Source of the DNA: Synergistaceae bacterium
GTDB taxonomy: Bacteria; Synergistota; Synergistia; Synergistales; Synergistaceae
Direction: 5' to 3'
Length of the DNA stretch: 5,612 nt
NCBI GenBank assembly: GCA_031264605.1
Contig: JAISDQ010000053.1
Span: 1-5,612, forward strand
In this document: positions 1 to 5,612 of the stretch, in pieces
How the letters are laid out: each line of letters begins with the position of its first letter
Position numbering within the stretch: position 1 is the first letter of the stretch
Notes under the pieces: model-generated
What the model was told of the DNA's origin: nothing
The model's input: the letters and a program-made list of their open reading frames with translations, nothing else
Database searches by the model: none
Position numbers and translations under genes: made by a program

Positions 1-381
1 CCGGTTTCGGCCTCGACTTGGGATACCACGGCCTCCGGCAGCGCCGTGCATCTCAATTTCGTCAGCGGCAGCAAGACTGCCGAGGTATTCATAAGCGACG
101 ACGCGGCGCTCACGATCGATAAACTGGCCGCTCGTATCAACAGCGTGTGCGGTGACTGGCTCCAGGCCATAGTGGAGACCGACGAGCCCGACGGAACCGA
201 CCCGTTTTTGGACCCGCTCGGCAACAGCGGCGATAACGCGGAGGGGGCCACGAAACGCCTGATCCTGCGCACCATGGACGGCGAGCCGTTCGCGGTATAC
301 GACGGACTGGGCAAAGGCAGCGGCGCGACAGCCACGCCGGCCGGCAGTTACGCGGCACAACTGGGCATCAGCACCGCCTTG
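1..381 (+). repeat. FlgL internal module A (flagellin IN-like), possibly cut by window edge
   Basis: This is the first visible protein-level repeat in FlgL. It has a beta-like stretch (VHLNFVSGSKTAEVFI), a helix LDKLAARINSV-like segment around residues 23-34 (IDKLAARINSVC), the CGDWLQAIV strand, RLILRTMDGEPFAVYD (71-86) and the closing AAQLGISTAL (103-112). The pattern of a strand, then 'L..LA..IN', then 'RL.L...G....V.D', then 'LGI' resembles the flagellin hook IN motif family. Its helix and strand part is closest to module C (INSVCGDWLQAIV against IRDYAGSWLDVSF). Its upstream boundary is not visible. Confidence 0.6.
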
Positions 382-1851
382 GCCATAGAAAATAAACCTC
401 TTTGGGATACCGCCGCCGATCAGCCTCTCACGGGCGGAGTGGGATATCCCAGTGACGGGGCCGGATTTTTCGAGGAGAACATGCCTGCCATCCTCAAGGT
501 CACGGTCGGCGACCGCGAGTTCGAAGTCAAGATATGCAAGAACAACCGATATAACGGAAAGCTCGTGGCGGAGGCCATCAGGGATCAAGTCAACGAGCAG
601 TACGGCGGAACCTTGCTGGGCGTCGGCTGGAGCGTATCACCGTCCGGCAACATTGAAGAAGACACTTACTCGGTATACGCTCTCTCGGGCGAACCGCTGC
701 GCGTCGTGGACGCGGCCTACGGCGACCCGAGGTTCAGCGAGTACACCGGAGGCATAGCCACTCAGCTCGGTATCAACGCTGGCGTCACGGCGTCGACGCC
801 GATGACGGACGCCGATAAGTTCGGCCCGGGGGTGATTCGCATAAGCACGCCCGGACATTCCATCGACATTCCCGTGCTCGCGAATGAGGATTTGCAGACG
901 GTAGCGAACCGCATCCGCGATTATGCTGGAAGCTGGCTCGATGTCTCGTTCTCCGACAGCGATGTCGGCGGCACGAACGGTATAGTAAGGCTCTCGCTGG
1001 CCGCGAAAGACGGCTCCGCGGTCTCAATCTTCGACGTGAATGGCGACACCGCGTGGAACATGGGTCTCGACACGGGGCTTGTCGGCGCGGCTGATTTGAA
1101 TAACTTCAATTTTTCCGCTATCGACCCAGATTCGACGCTGACGATAACCGTGAACGGCGCTTCCCATACAATAGATTTATGGGACTCCAATTCGGCGCCG
1201 CCTGGGCCTGCCGTGTCGAGCGTAGAGGAACTCGCGGACATGATAAACACCCGTTTCCAGGGGCAGGACATACGGGCCGAGGTATTGGTGACTAAGGACA
1301 ACACCGGCGCGGTTATATCCAAGCGCCTAGCGCTGTGGTCGCCCAAGGGGTATAATTTCGCGTTGTCTGGTACGCCGGCGGCCGGCACGGGGGCAATACC
1401 CGACAGTTTAGGTTTTTCGGCGGCGTTGGGAAATATTGCGAGCGATACTCATGGGAACACGGGCCAGCCGTTCAACCAAAACGTGACGTACCGTACGGGA
1501 AACAACACGTACAACATTGATTTCTTCGGCGTCATGGATAATTTGATAAACACGGTGGAGGGCGGCAACGTCGACGGGCTGAGCGACACGATAATATCGC
1601 AGCTCGACAGTTGGCTCTCCACGCTGCTTAAATGCAGGGCGCAGGACGGGGCGCTCACCAACCGGTACGACACGGCGGTGTATCGCATGACGTCGAACAA
1701 CACGAACTACACCGATCTCTACACCCAGACGGTTGGTATAGACCTCGCGGAGGCGTTCACCAATTTCGAGATGGCGTCGAGCGTCTATCAGGCGAGTCTT
1801 GCCGCCATAGCGCAGATGCTTCAGCCGAGCCTGCTGAATTTTCTGTCGTGA
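1..1851 (+). CDS. flgL: Flagellar hook-filament junction protein FlgL, large variant with inserted repeats (5' end outside window)
   Basis: FlgL (HAP3) is an extracellular axial protein that joins the hook-associated protein FlgK to the flagellin filament. The frame is open from base 1, so the GTG at 46 is an internal Val codon and the true start lies upstream. Residues below are counted from that Val. The last ~120 residues (481-601; 1486-1848) match the FlgL/flagellin C-terminal helix: an amphipathic stretch, LLKCRAQDGA (527-536), GIDLAEAFTNFEMASSVYQA (564-583) and the ending QPSLLNFLS. The upstream part holds four divergent copies of a ~100-residue module listed separately. Ordinary FlgL proteins are about 300-450 residues, so a fragment above 600 without the N-terminal helix is unusually long. 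The N-terminal D0 helix must lie outside the window. Flagellin is the main alternative, but the oversized repeat region and the position directly before fliW-csrA favour FlgL. Family assignment is firm; the exact symbol is less so. Confidence 0.85.
   Translation, partial: PVSASTWDTTASGSAVHLNFVSGSKTAEVFISDDAALTIDKLAARINSVCGDWLQAIVETDEPDGTDPFLDPLGNSGDNAEGATKRLILRTMDGEPFAVYDGLGKGSGATATPAGSYAAQLGISTALAIENKPLWDTAADQPLTGGVGYPSDGAGFFEENMPAILKVTVGDREFEVKICKNNRYNGKLVAEAIRDQVNEQYGGTLLGVGWSVSPSGNIEEDTYSVYALSGEPLRVVDAAYGDPRFSEYTGGIATQLGINAGVTASTPMTDADKFGPGVIRISTPGHSIDIPVLANEDLQTVANRIRDYAGSWLDVSFSDSDVGGTNGIVRLSLAAKDGSAVSIFDVNGDTAWNMGLDTGLVGAADLNNFNFSAIDPDSTLTITVNGASHTIDLWDSNSAPPGPAVSSVEELADMINTRFQGQDIRAEVLVTKDNTGAVISKRLALWSPKGYNFALSGTPAAGTGAIPDSLGFSAALGNIASDTHGNTGQPFNQNVTYRTGNNTYNIDFFGVMDNLINTVEGGNVDGLSDTIISQLDSWLSTLLKCRAQDGALTNRYDTAVYRMTSNNTNYTDLYTQTVGIDLAEAFTNFEMASSVYQASLAAIAQMLQPSLLNFLS
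484..786 (+). repeat. FlgL internal module B (flagellin IN-like)
   Basis: Second copy of the module. It reads AILKVTVGDREFEVKI (148-163), a helix GKLVAEAIRDQVNEQYGG (171-188), VYALSGEPLRVVD (210-222) and the closing IATQLGINAGV (237-247). 'SGEPLRVVDAAYG' lines up with 'DGEPFAVYDGLG' of module A, and 'TQLGINAGV' with 'AQLGISTAL'. Modules A and B are separated by a linker of about 35 residues rich in Gly, Pro and Asp (113-147). Confidence 0.6.
829..1080 (+). repeat. FlgL internal module C (flagellin IN-like)
   Basis: Third and most compact copy. It reads GVIRISTPGHSIDIPV (262-277), LQTVANRIRDYAGSWLDVSF (283-302), VRLSLAAKDGSAVSIFD (314-330) and the closing NMGLDTGL (338-345). The order of elements is the same as in modules A and B, with MGL in place of LGI. 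Confidence 0.6.
1129..1428 (+). repeat. FlgL internal module D (flagellin IN-like)
   Basis: Fourth copy, just before the C-terminal helix domain. It reads DSTLTITVNGASHTIDLWD (362-380), VEELADMINTRFQGQDIRAE (393-412), KRLALWSPKGYNFALSG (426-442) and the closing SLGFSAAL (454-461). 'LTITVNG...' followed by a 'LA..IN' helix and a final 'LGF' is the best match of the four to the hook IN motif. Confidence 0.6.
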
Positions 1852-1881
1852 ATCCAAATGATTTTCAGTAAAGGTTATTCA

Positions 1882-1899
1882 ATATTCAAGGAGGAATAT
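1882..1899 (+). promoter_or_regulatory. Hairpin presenting the fliW Shine-Dalgarno; candidate CsrA-binding site
   Basis: ATATTC (1882-1887) pairs perfectly with GAATAT (1894-1899) and leaves the six-base loop AAGGAG (1888-1893), with GGA at 1890-1892. The strong Shine-Dalgarno AAGGAGG (1888-1894) lies seven bases before the fliW ATG at 1902. GGA in a hexaloop over the ribosome-binding site is the classic layout of a CsrA/RsmA target, and ATTCAAGGAGGA agrees at 9 of 12 positions with the selected CsrA consensus RUACARGGAUGU. Two more GGA triplets at 1929-1931 and 1937-1939 lie within a distance that a CsrA dimer can bridge. The stem has only one G-C pair and would be weak alone. The pairing is seen directly; CsrA binding is inferred. 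Confidence 0.5.
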
Positions 1900-1901
1900 A
1901 G

Positions 1902-2384
1902 ATGATCAAGTTGACGTCCACACGATTCGGAGAGCTGGAGATAGACGACGGGGACGTGATTCAGTTCCCGCTCGGGATCCCCGGTTTCGAGGATAAGCGC
2001 CGGTGGGTACTGATCGGCGACGAAGATAACGCGATCATGTGGATGCACAGCACCGAGGACGAAGCGCTCGCCCTGCCGGTCGCCGCGCCCGACTCGGTGA
2101 AAAGCGACTATAACGCTCAGATACCGCGCGAATCCCTGGAGCCGATAGGCGACGTCCGGGAGGGCGACGTGGCCATCCTGATAGTTGTGACCATTCCGCC
2201 GGACCGTCCGTGGGACATGACGGCGAACCTCAAAGCGCCGATAGTGGTGAACAGGGCCGATCGTGTCGCGATGCAGACCATAGCGTTGAACGACGATTAC
2301 GATTTCAGGTATCCGGTACTCGAGGAGAGAACCAGAAATTCGATGCGCGAACAGGCGACGGCTTCGAAAGGCGCCGGCGGCTAA
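1902..2384 (+). CDS. fliW: Flagellar assembly factor FliW
   Basis: FliW is a small cytoplasmic beta-barrel protein that binds either flagellin or CsrA. When flagellin is exported, freed FliW captures CsrA and so relieves repression of flagellin translation. The 160-residue product has the normal family length. It shows the N-terminal FGELEID (9-15), the hallmark QFPLGIPGFEDKRRW (21-35), the WMHSTEDEALALPV stretch (47-60) and the conserved TANLKAPIVVN (107-117) followed by a Gln at 125. The ATG at 1902 is chosen because of the AAGGAGG seven bases upstream and because the N-terminus matches the family. The gene follows flgL after 50 bases and ends two bases before csrA. The C-terminal ~20 residues are polar and probably flexible. 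Its translation may be controlled by the hairpin over its ribosome-binding site. Confidence 0.96.
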   Translation: MIKLTSTRFGELEIDDGDVIQFPLGIPGFEDKRRWVLIGDEDNAIMWMHSTEDEALALPVAAPDSVKSDYNAQIPRESLEPIGDVREGDVAILIVVTIPPDRPWDMTANLKAPIVVNRADRVAMQTIALNDDYDFRYPVLEERTRNSMREQATASKGAGG

Positions 2385-2386
2385 TT

Positions 2387-2653
2387 ATGCTTGTGCTGAG
2401 CAGAAAGCCCGGCGAAGCGCTCCGTATCGGAGAGGAAGTCGAGATAACGGTCGTCGAGGTGAAGGGCGACATGGTACGTCTGGGTATTCAGGCCCCGCGC
2501 GACGTTCAGGTCTGGCGCAAGGAGCTGTGGGAAGCGATAGTGGCCGAGAACATCAAGGCGGCCGAGGAAGCCGCCGGCGCAGCTCCGGCGATACCGGTCA
2601 TTCCGGTGAAGGCCGGCGTGTCCGACCTTCTGGCGAATAAAAAGAAGAAATGA
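2387..2653 (+). CDS. csrA: Carbon storage regulator CsrA, translational repressor, with long C-terminal extension
   Basis: CsrA is a dimeric RNA-binding protein that binds GGA motifs near ribosome-binding sites; in FliW-containing bacteria its main role is to repress flagellin translation. The start MLVLSRKPGEALRIGEEVEI is typical. Visible key residues are Leu4 and Arg6 in the first strand, GIQAPRDV (33-40) and Arg44. Position 43, often His, is Trp here. Asn55, the residue linked to FliW binding in Bacillus subtilis CsrA, is present. At 88 residues it exceeds the ~61 of E. coli and the 74 of B. subtilis: an Ala/Pro-rich stretch (58-75) precedes a tail VSDLLANKKKK. The frame is also open upstream to 2210, but family alignment fixes the start at the ATG at 2387. 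Only a weak GGCGG (2376-2380) precedes it, and the gap from the fliW stop is two bases, so translation is probably coupled to fliW. Confidence 0.96.
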   Translation: MLVLSRKPGEALRIGEEVEITVVEVKGDMVRLGIQAPRDVQVWRKELWEAIVAENIKAAEEAAGAAPAIPVIPVKAGVSDLLANKKKK

Positions 2654-2662
2654 GGTCCGGCG
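2651..2662 (+). promoter_or_regulatory. maf ribosome-binding site overlapping the csrA stop codon
   Basis: The csrA stop TGA (2651-2653) runs into GAGG (2652-2655), which lies seven bases before the ATG at 2663. The site supports that start and suggests that ribosomes ending on csrA re-initiate on the next gene. It contains no GGA, so it is not an obvious CsrA target. Confidence 0.6.
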
Positions 2663-5488
2663 ATGGCCAAGGAACTCCACCGCGCTCCTGACAGTCTGTC
2701 GGTATGGCGGAGCAACATCAAGGAACTCGGGTCCCGTCAGCCTAAGCTGGCCGAGATGCTGGGCGCTTACGTCGAAAAACACGGTCATGCCTTCGAGCAT
2801 TACGAGAACGTCACCCCCGCCGGAAAATGGGTGGAAGGCCTTGCCGACGAGCCGTTTTTCGAGCGGAACGGCGAACCAAAGTTCAACTGGAGCAGAAAAA
2901 AACGCGAGGACAGAAACAAACCGGTATTTATCCTGTACGGCGTCGGAACGCCCCCTTATCTCTTCAAAGCCATACGCGCCCTGCCGGAAGCGGCGCTCGC
3001 GATGATAGTGGCCGAGCCCAGCATAGCCCTTTTGGCGTATACGCTTCACATGACCCACGTATATCAGGCGGCCCCCGAAAAATGCCGTATCGTCTTTCTG
3101 ATCGAGGGCCAGGCCGAGGGGGATACCGAGAAAGAAAGGCGGGATTCGGCTTTCCTCAACACTCAAATTTTACGCGAGGAATGCCTGGGCACGTCGCTGA
3201 GGCCCATAGGGCTTTTTTCCGCCGCGCTCTCCGTGATGTCGGCCCACGACGGCGAACTCGCGGTCTGGAAGGACCAATTTTCCCGACTGGGCGAGGGCGT
3301 CAGGGAATGGATATCGGTGATGCTGGCGTATCTTGGCAACTCGGCGGAGGATACGCTGCTCGGTTTTCGTCAGATAGCCCTGATGTCGCCTCAGATAACT
3401 TTCGGGCCGAGATTGGAGCCGCTGTTCAAAAAATTTGCCGGGCGCCCGGCGGTGTGCGTGGCGGCGGGTCCTTCTCTGGACAAGAATTTCATGCTGCTCA
3501 GGGATATTCAGGACAAGTGCGTCATCATCGCGGCGGACGCCGTGTTGGGAAAATTGCTCCGAAACGGCATAAAACCGCATATAGTGACTTCGCTCGAACG
3601 GGTCATAGCGACGTACAGGCTGTTCTTTTCGGGCGTCGTCGAGGAATTTCGCGATGAGTGCCGCGATATACTGCTGGTGGCTCAAAGCCTCTGCGTACCT
3701 TGGACTTCGGGACGGTGGCCCGGCCCGTGCTGTCTGGTTTACAAGGAAGAGGTAGTTTTGGACGCGTGGTTTGCGGGAGGCGTCCTGGGCGGTCCCGGGC
3801 TCACCTCGGGAATATCGGTCGCGCACATGAATTATTCCCTTGCGCACTACATCGGGGCCTCATCAATAGCGATCATCGGCCAGGATCTGGCTTTCAGCGA
3901 GGACGGGGCGTCGCACGCCGGAAGCGTCGCGGGTTCCAACAAGGCGGACAGAACCGGCGCGATCGAAATCCCCGGCGCTCTCGGCGGGACGGTCAAAACG
4001 AGGAGGACGTGGATATCCTTTCTGCGTTTTCTGGAGACGCTCGTTTTCAGCTCGGGGATTCCCACGTCCGACTGCACCGAGGGCGGCGCTCTCATAGCGG
4101 GAACTGCGGTGGAACCGTTCGCGGATTTCATAGAGGAAAAAATCCTGAAACAAACGCCCATCGAGGCCCGTCCGGCGGAAGTCATAAGGACGGGAAGCAA
4201 AGAGACGAAATTCGGCGAGATAAGAACTCGCGTCTTAGCGAGCCTCAAAAAACAATATGCCAGCCTGGATACCATTTCCCAAGGTCTCGACGACGTCGAA
4301 CGGATGATGAAGAGCACGGCGGCGCCCGGCCTGGATCAGGCGAGGCGCATAGAGTACGCCGCCAGAACCGGCAATAAAATAGACGAAATCCACGCGTCGA
4401 GCCCCGTTTTCGATTTCATAGGACAGAGCTACACCAGGCTGGCGACGATGGAACTCGCGCTGACGCGTTCGCTGGACGACGTGGAGACCGTCGAACGGTG
4501 GTATCTGATGCATAAGGAAGTGGTCGATTCCCACAGGGCGGCGGTGTCTTTCATCCGCAGGTGGATATCGTACGCGGAACGCGCCGTCGCCCATTGGGGC
4601 GCGGGCGGTCTGGAATTCGGGCCTTTGGACGCCGAAGAGGCGTGGAAAAAAGCGTCCGGGCTGTTCGCCGAATTGGAGGAAGCCGAGGGAGACCGCGCGG
4701 CCGCGATATGTCTGGAACTCGACAACGTGATGATGCGGTGCGATCCGATCCGCCTCGGATGGCCGGGGCGCGTGCTTTGGGCATATGCGGCGCTGCTCCT
4801 GAAAAACGAGGGCCGCGCGGCTCTCGCCACGAGTTTCATGGACGCGGCCGCCGCCGATTTCGACGGCAAGGAGATGCCGCTGGACGATATGGCCGCTTTC
4901 TTCAAAGATTACGCCAGGGTGCTCATGGGACACGACCTCACCCACCAGCCCAACCCGTTCAAGGCGGAGCAGATGCTGGCGAACGCCGTGGAAGCGGGCG
5001 GCGGCGCCGACGACGAGGCGCGGGAGATATTGTCCGAGCTTCTCGACACGGAAGTATCGTATCAGTCCATCATTGACGACGCAGCCAGGCTCAAGCGGGG
5101 AGAGAGAACCTCGGCGTGGCTGGCGGACCGCGCCGCCGCGCAGAGACAATTGTTCGACGGCGATCTCAAACGCGCGCTCATGTCCGTCTGGAACGCGATC
5201 AACAAACACTGGCGGGCCGTCCCGGGCTGGGCAGCCAGCCACCTCGACTGGCTCGTGAAGACGATGGACAAATGCCTCGAAACCGACGACCGCCTGCTGC
5301 TCGAAACCATCGGGAAAATAGCGGACGGCATAGCGTCAAGTACCGATCTGATAAGCGGAGTACCCATCAAATACCCGCGGCGGATAGTTGAATTGCTGAT
5401 CGAGCACGGTCTAAAGGCCAATGTGACTCCCGCCGATGAAGAACCCAAGGAAAAACCGGCCGCCGCCGAAGTCGGCGCGAGCGCGTGA
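2663..5488 (+). CDS. Motility-associated factor (Maf/DUF115) flagellin glycosyltransferase, extended C-terminus
   Basis: Maf proteins are cytoplasmic enzymes thought to transfer nonulosonic acids (pseudaminic or legionaminic type) to Ser/Thr of flagellin before export. The N-terminal part resembles the Maf N-terminal domain: FILYGVGTPPYLFKAI (89-104) and MIVAEPS (114-120). The central DUF115/MptE-like Rossmann-type domain spans about 240-430. It shows CVAAGPSLDKN with GPSLD at 269-273, IIAADAVLGKLL from 288, GIKPHIVTSLER (302-313) and AIIGQDLAFSEDGASHAG (403-420), all family hallmarks. Residues after ~500 are mainly helical: a possible coiled-coil stretch near 515-555, then TPR-like helix pairs near 700-900 and a Pro/Lys/Glu/Ala-rich end. 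At 941 residues it is longer than the usual Maf of roughly 600-800. The GAGG at 2652-2655 supports the start. Linkage to fliW-csrA fits flagellin modification. The sugar donor cannot be read from the sequence, and MptE-type pterin chemistry is unlikely here. Confidence 0.88.
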   Translation: MAKELHRAPDSLSVWRSNIKELGSRQPKLAEMLGAYVEKHGHAFEHYENVTPAGKWVEGLADEPFFERNGEPKFNWSRKKREDRNKPVFILYGVGTPPYLFKAIRALPEAALAMIVAEPSIALLAYTLHMTHVYQAAPEKCRIVFLIEGQAEGDTEKERRDSAFLNTQILREECLGTSLRPIGLFSAALSVMSAHDGELAVWKDQFSRLGEGVREWISVMLAYLGNSAEDTLLGFRQIALMSPQITFGPRLEPLFKKFAGRPAVCVAAGPSLDKNFMLLRDIQDKCVIIAADAVLGKLLRNGIKPHIVTSLERVIATYRLFFSGVVEEFRDECRDILLVAQSLCVPWTSGRWPGPCCLVYKEEVVLDAWFAGGVLGGPGLTSGISVAHMNYSLAHYIGASSIAIIGQDLAFSEDGASHAGSVAGSNKADRTGAIEIPGALGGTVKTRRTWISFLRFLETLVFSSGIPTSDCTEGGALIAGTAVEPFADFIEEKILKQTPIEARPAEVIRTGSKETKFGEIRTRVLASLKKQYASLDTISQGLDDVERMMKSTAAPGLDQARRIEYAARTGNKIDEIHASSPVFDFIGQSYTRLATMELALTRSLDDVETVERWYLMHKEVVDSHRAAVSFIRRWISYAERAVAHWGAGGLEFGPLDAEEAWKKASGLFAELEEAEGDRAAAICLELDNVMMRCDPIRLGWPGRVLWAYAALLLKNEGRAALATSFMDAAAADFDGKEMPLDDMAAFFKDYARVLMGHDLTHQPNPFKAEQMLANAVEAGGGADDEAREILSELLDTEVSYQSIIDDAARLKRGERTSAWLADRAAAQRQLFDGDLKRALMSVWNAINKHWRAVPGWAASHLDWLVKTMDKCLETDDRLLLETIGKIADGIASSTDLISGVPIKYPRRIVELLIEHGLKANVTPADEEPKEKPAAAEVGASA

Positions 5489-5490
5489 CG

Positions 5491-5523
5491 GTGTCGAGGC
5501 GTCCGCGGCAAGCGCCTCGACAC
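5491..5523 (+). terminator. Strong hairpin after maf; possible terminator without U-tract
   Basis: GTGTCGAGGCG (5491-5501) and CGCCTCGACAC (5513-5523) form a perfect 11-base-pair GC-rich stem with an 11-base loop, beginning two bases after the maf stop. A second small stem, CGCGG (5523-5527) with CCGCG (5539-5543), follows and shares one base with the first. There is no run of T directly after either stem on either strand, so it is not a standard intrinsic terminator. It may act as an mRNA 3'-end stabiliser, a Rho-linked end or a U-less terminator. Its place between two probably convergent genes fits an end-of-transcript role. Confidence 0.55.
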
Positions 5524-5551
5524 GCGGAAAGGAACTGACCGCGCCAAACGA

Positions 5552-5612
5552 TCAAATCAGTGAAAGTATGGTTTTTTCGTCCAGTCCTGTGTATTTCTTT
5601 ATTTTTTCAACG
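5552..5612 (-). CDS. Possible C-terminal end of a convergent gene, product unknown (cut by window edge)
   Basis: Read from 5611 down to 5552 on the minus strand, the sequence encodes VEKIKKYTGLDEKTILSLI followed by TGA, an amphipathic, natural-looking protein end with charge and hydrophobic spacing of a helix-turn-helix type. The region is much richer in A and T than the rest of the window. The ending loosely recalls the 'TGLS.EEI..L' tails of Rpn-family PD-(D/E)XK nuclease/transposase proteins, but 19 residues are too few to assign a family. The rest of the gene would lie beyond the right edge. The opposite strand also has a short open frame from an ATG at 5568, which I judge less likely. 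Confidence 0.35.
   Translation of the reverse strand, partial: VEKIKKYTGLDEKTILSLI

Noticed and set aside
46..48. GTG at 46 as the start of the first gene
   Set aside because: The same frame is open back to base 1, there is no Shine-Dalgarno before it, and it falls in the middle of a repeat module. A FlgL protein also needs an N-terminal helix that is missing here, so the gene starts upstream of the window.
1869..1895. TAAAGGTT at 1869-1876 as a sigma-28 -35 element before fliW
   Set aside because: It matches TAAAGTTT at 7 of 8 positions, but the place where the -10 element GCCGATAA should lie, 11 bases on, reads AAGGAGGA, which is the Shine-Dalgarno and no match.
2210..2386. Upstream start giving a 147-residue CsrA
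   Set aside because: The extra 59 residues overlap the conserved end of fliW in another frame and match nothing in CsrA. The family N-terminus MLVLSRK begins exactly at the ATG at 2387.
2381..3166. Minus-strand open frame (261 codons) across csrA and the start of maf
   Set aside because: It spans two well-supported + strand genes and their junction, and its translation shows no family features.
4235..5242. Long minus-strand open frame (335 codons) inside the Maf gene
   Set aside because: It lies wholly opposite a well-supported gene, its product is Arg/His/Gly-rich and shows no recognisable domain, and such frames are common opposite GC-rich coding sequence.
5568..5612. Start of a + strand gene at the ATG at 5568
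   Set aside because: The frame stays open for 15 codons to the edge but has no convincing Shine-Dalgarno and encodes a Phe/Ser-rich run typical of the reverse of an AT-rich Lys/Glu-coding strand. The minus-strand reading looks more protein-like.
1..5612. CRISPR arrays, tRNA or rRNA genes, insertion sequences
   Set aside because: I saw no regularly spaced direct repeats, no tRNA-like cloverleaf or rRNA stretch, and no transposase gene or terminal inverted repeats; nearly all of the window is accounted for by the four flagellar genes.

Overview
The window is a flagellar late-assembly and regulation cluster read entirely from the + strand. It holds the 3' part of a very large FlgL-type hook-filament junction gene (1-1851), then fliW (1902-2384), csrA (2387-2653) and a Maf/DUF115-type flagellin glycosyltransferase gene (2663-5488). 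The last 124 bases hold an intergenic hairpin (5491-5523) and probably the last codons of a convergent minus-strand gene (stop at 5552).

The organism is a flagellated bacterium of fairly high GC content with frequent ATA (Ile) and AGG (Arg) codons. The order flgL-fliW-csrA is known from Bacillota and Spirochaetota. The combination with an oversized FlgL, a long Maf gene and this codon usage makes Synergistota my best guess, but this is inference and not proven by any marker in the window.

fliW, csrA and maf are very tightly packed: a 2-base gap, then a 9-base gap with the maf Shine-Dalgarno running into the csrA stop codon. This suggests one mRNA with translational coupling. The 50-base gap between flgL and fliW shows no convincing promoter, so flgL probably belongs to the same transcript. 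By family knowledge, FliW binds flagellin or CsrA in a partner switch, CsrA represses flagellin translation until FliW takes it away, and Maf puts nonulosonic-acid sugars on flagellin. FlgL is the adaptor on which the flagellin filament is built. The cluster therefore joins the filament's platform, the sensor of flagellin level, the translational repressor and the flagellin modifier.

Three points stand out. The FlgL fragment carries four divergent tandem copies of a module resembling the flagellin hook IN motif. The fliW ribosome-binding site sits in the six-base loop of a perfect six-base-pair hairpin that looks like a CsrA target, suggesting that CsrA controls the synthesis of its own antagonist. 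CsrA keeps the long C-terminal extension and the Asn55 linked to FliW binding. Nothing here amounts to a clearly new system; the novelty lies in the FlgL architecture and in the possible feedback site.
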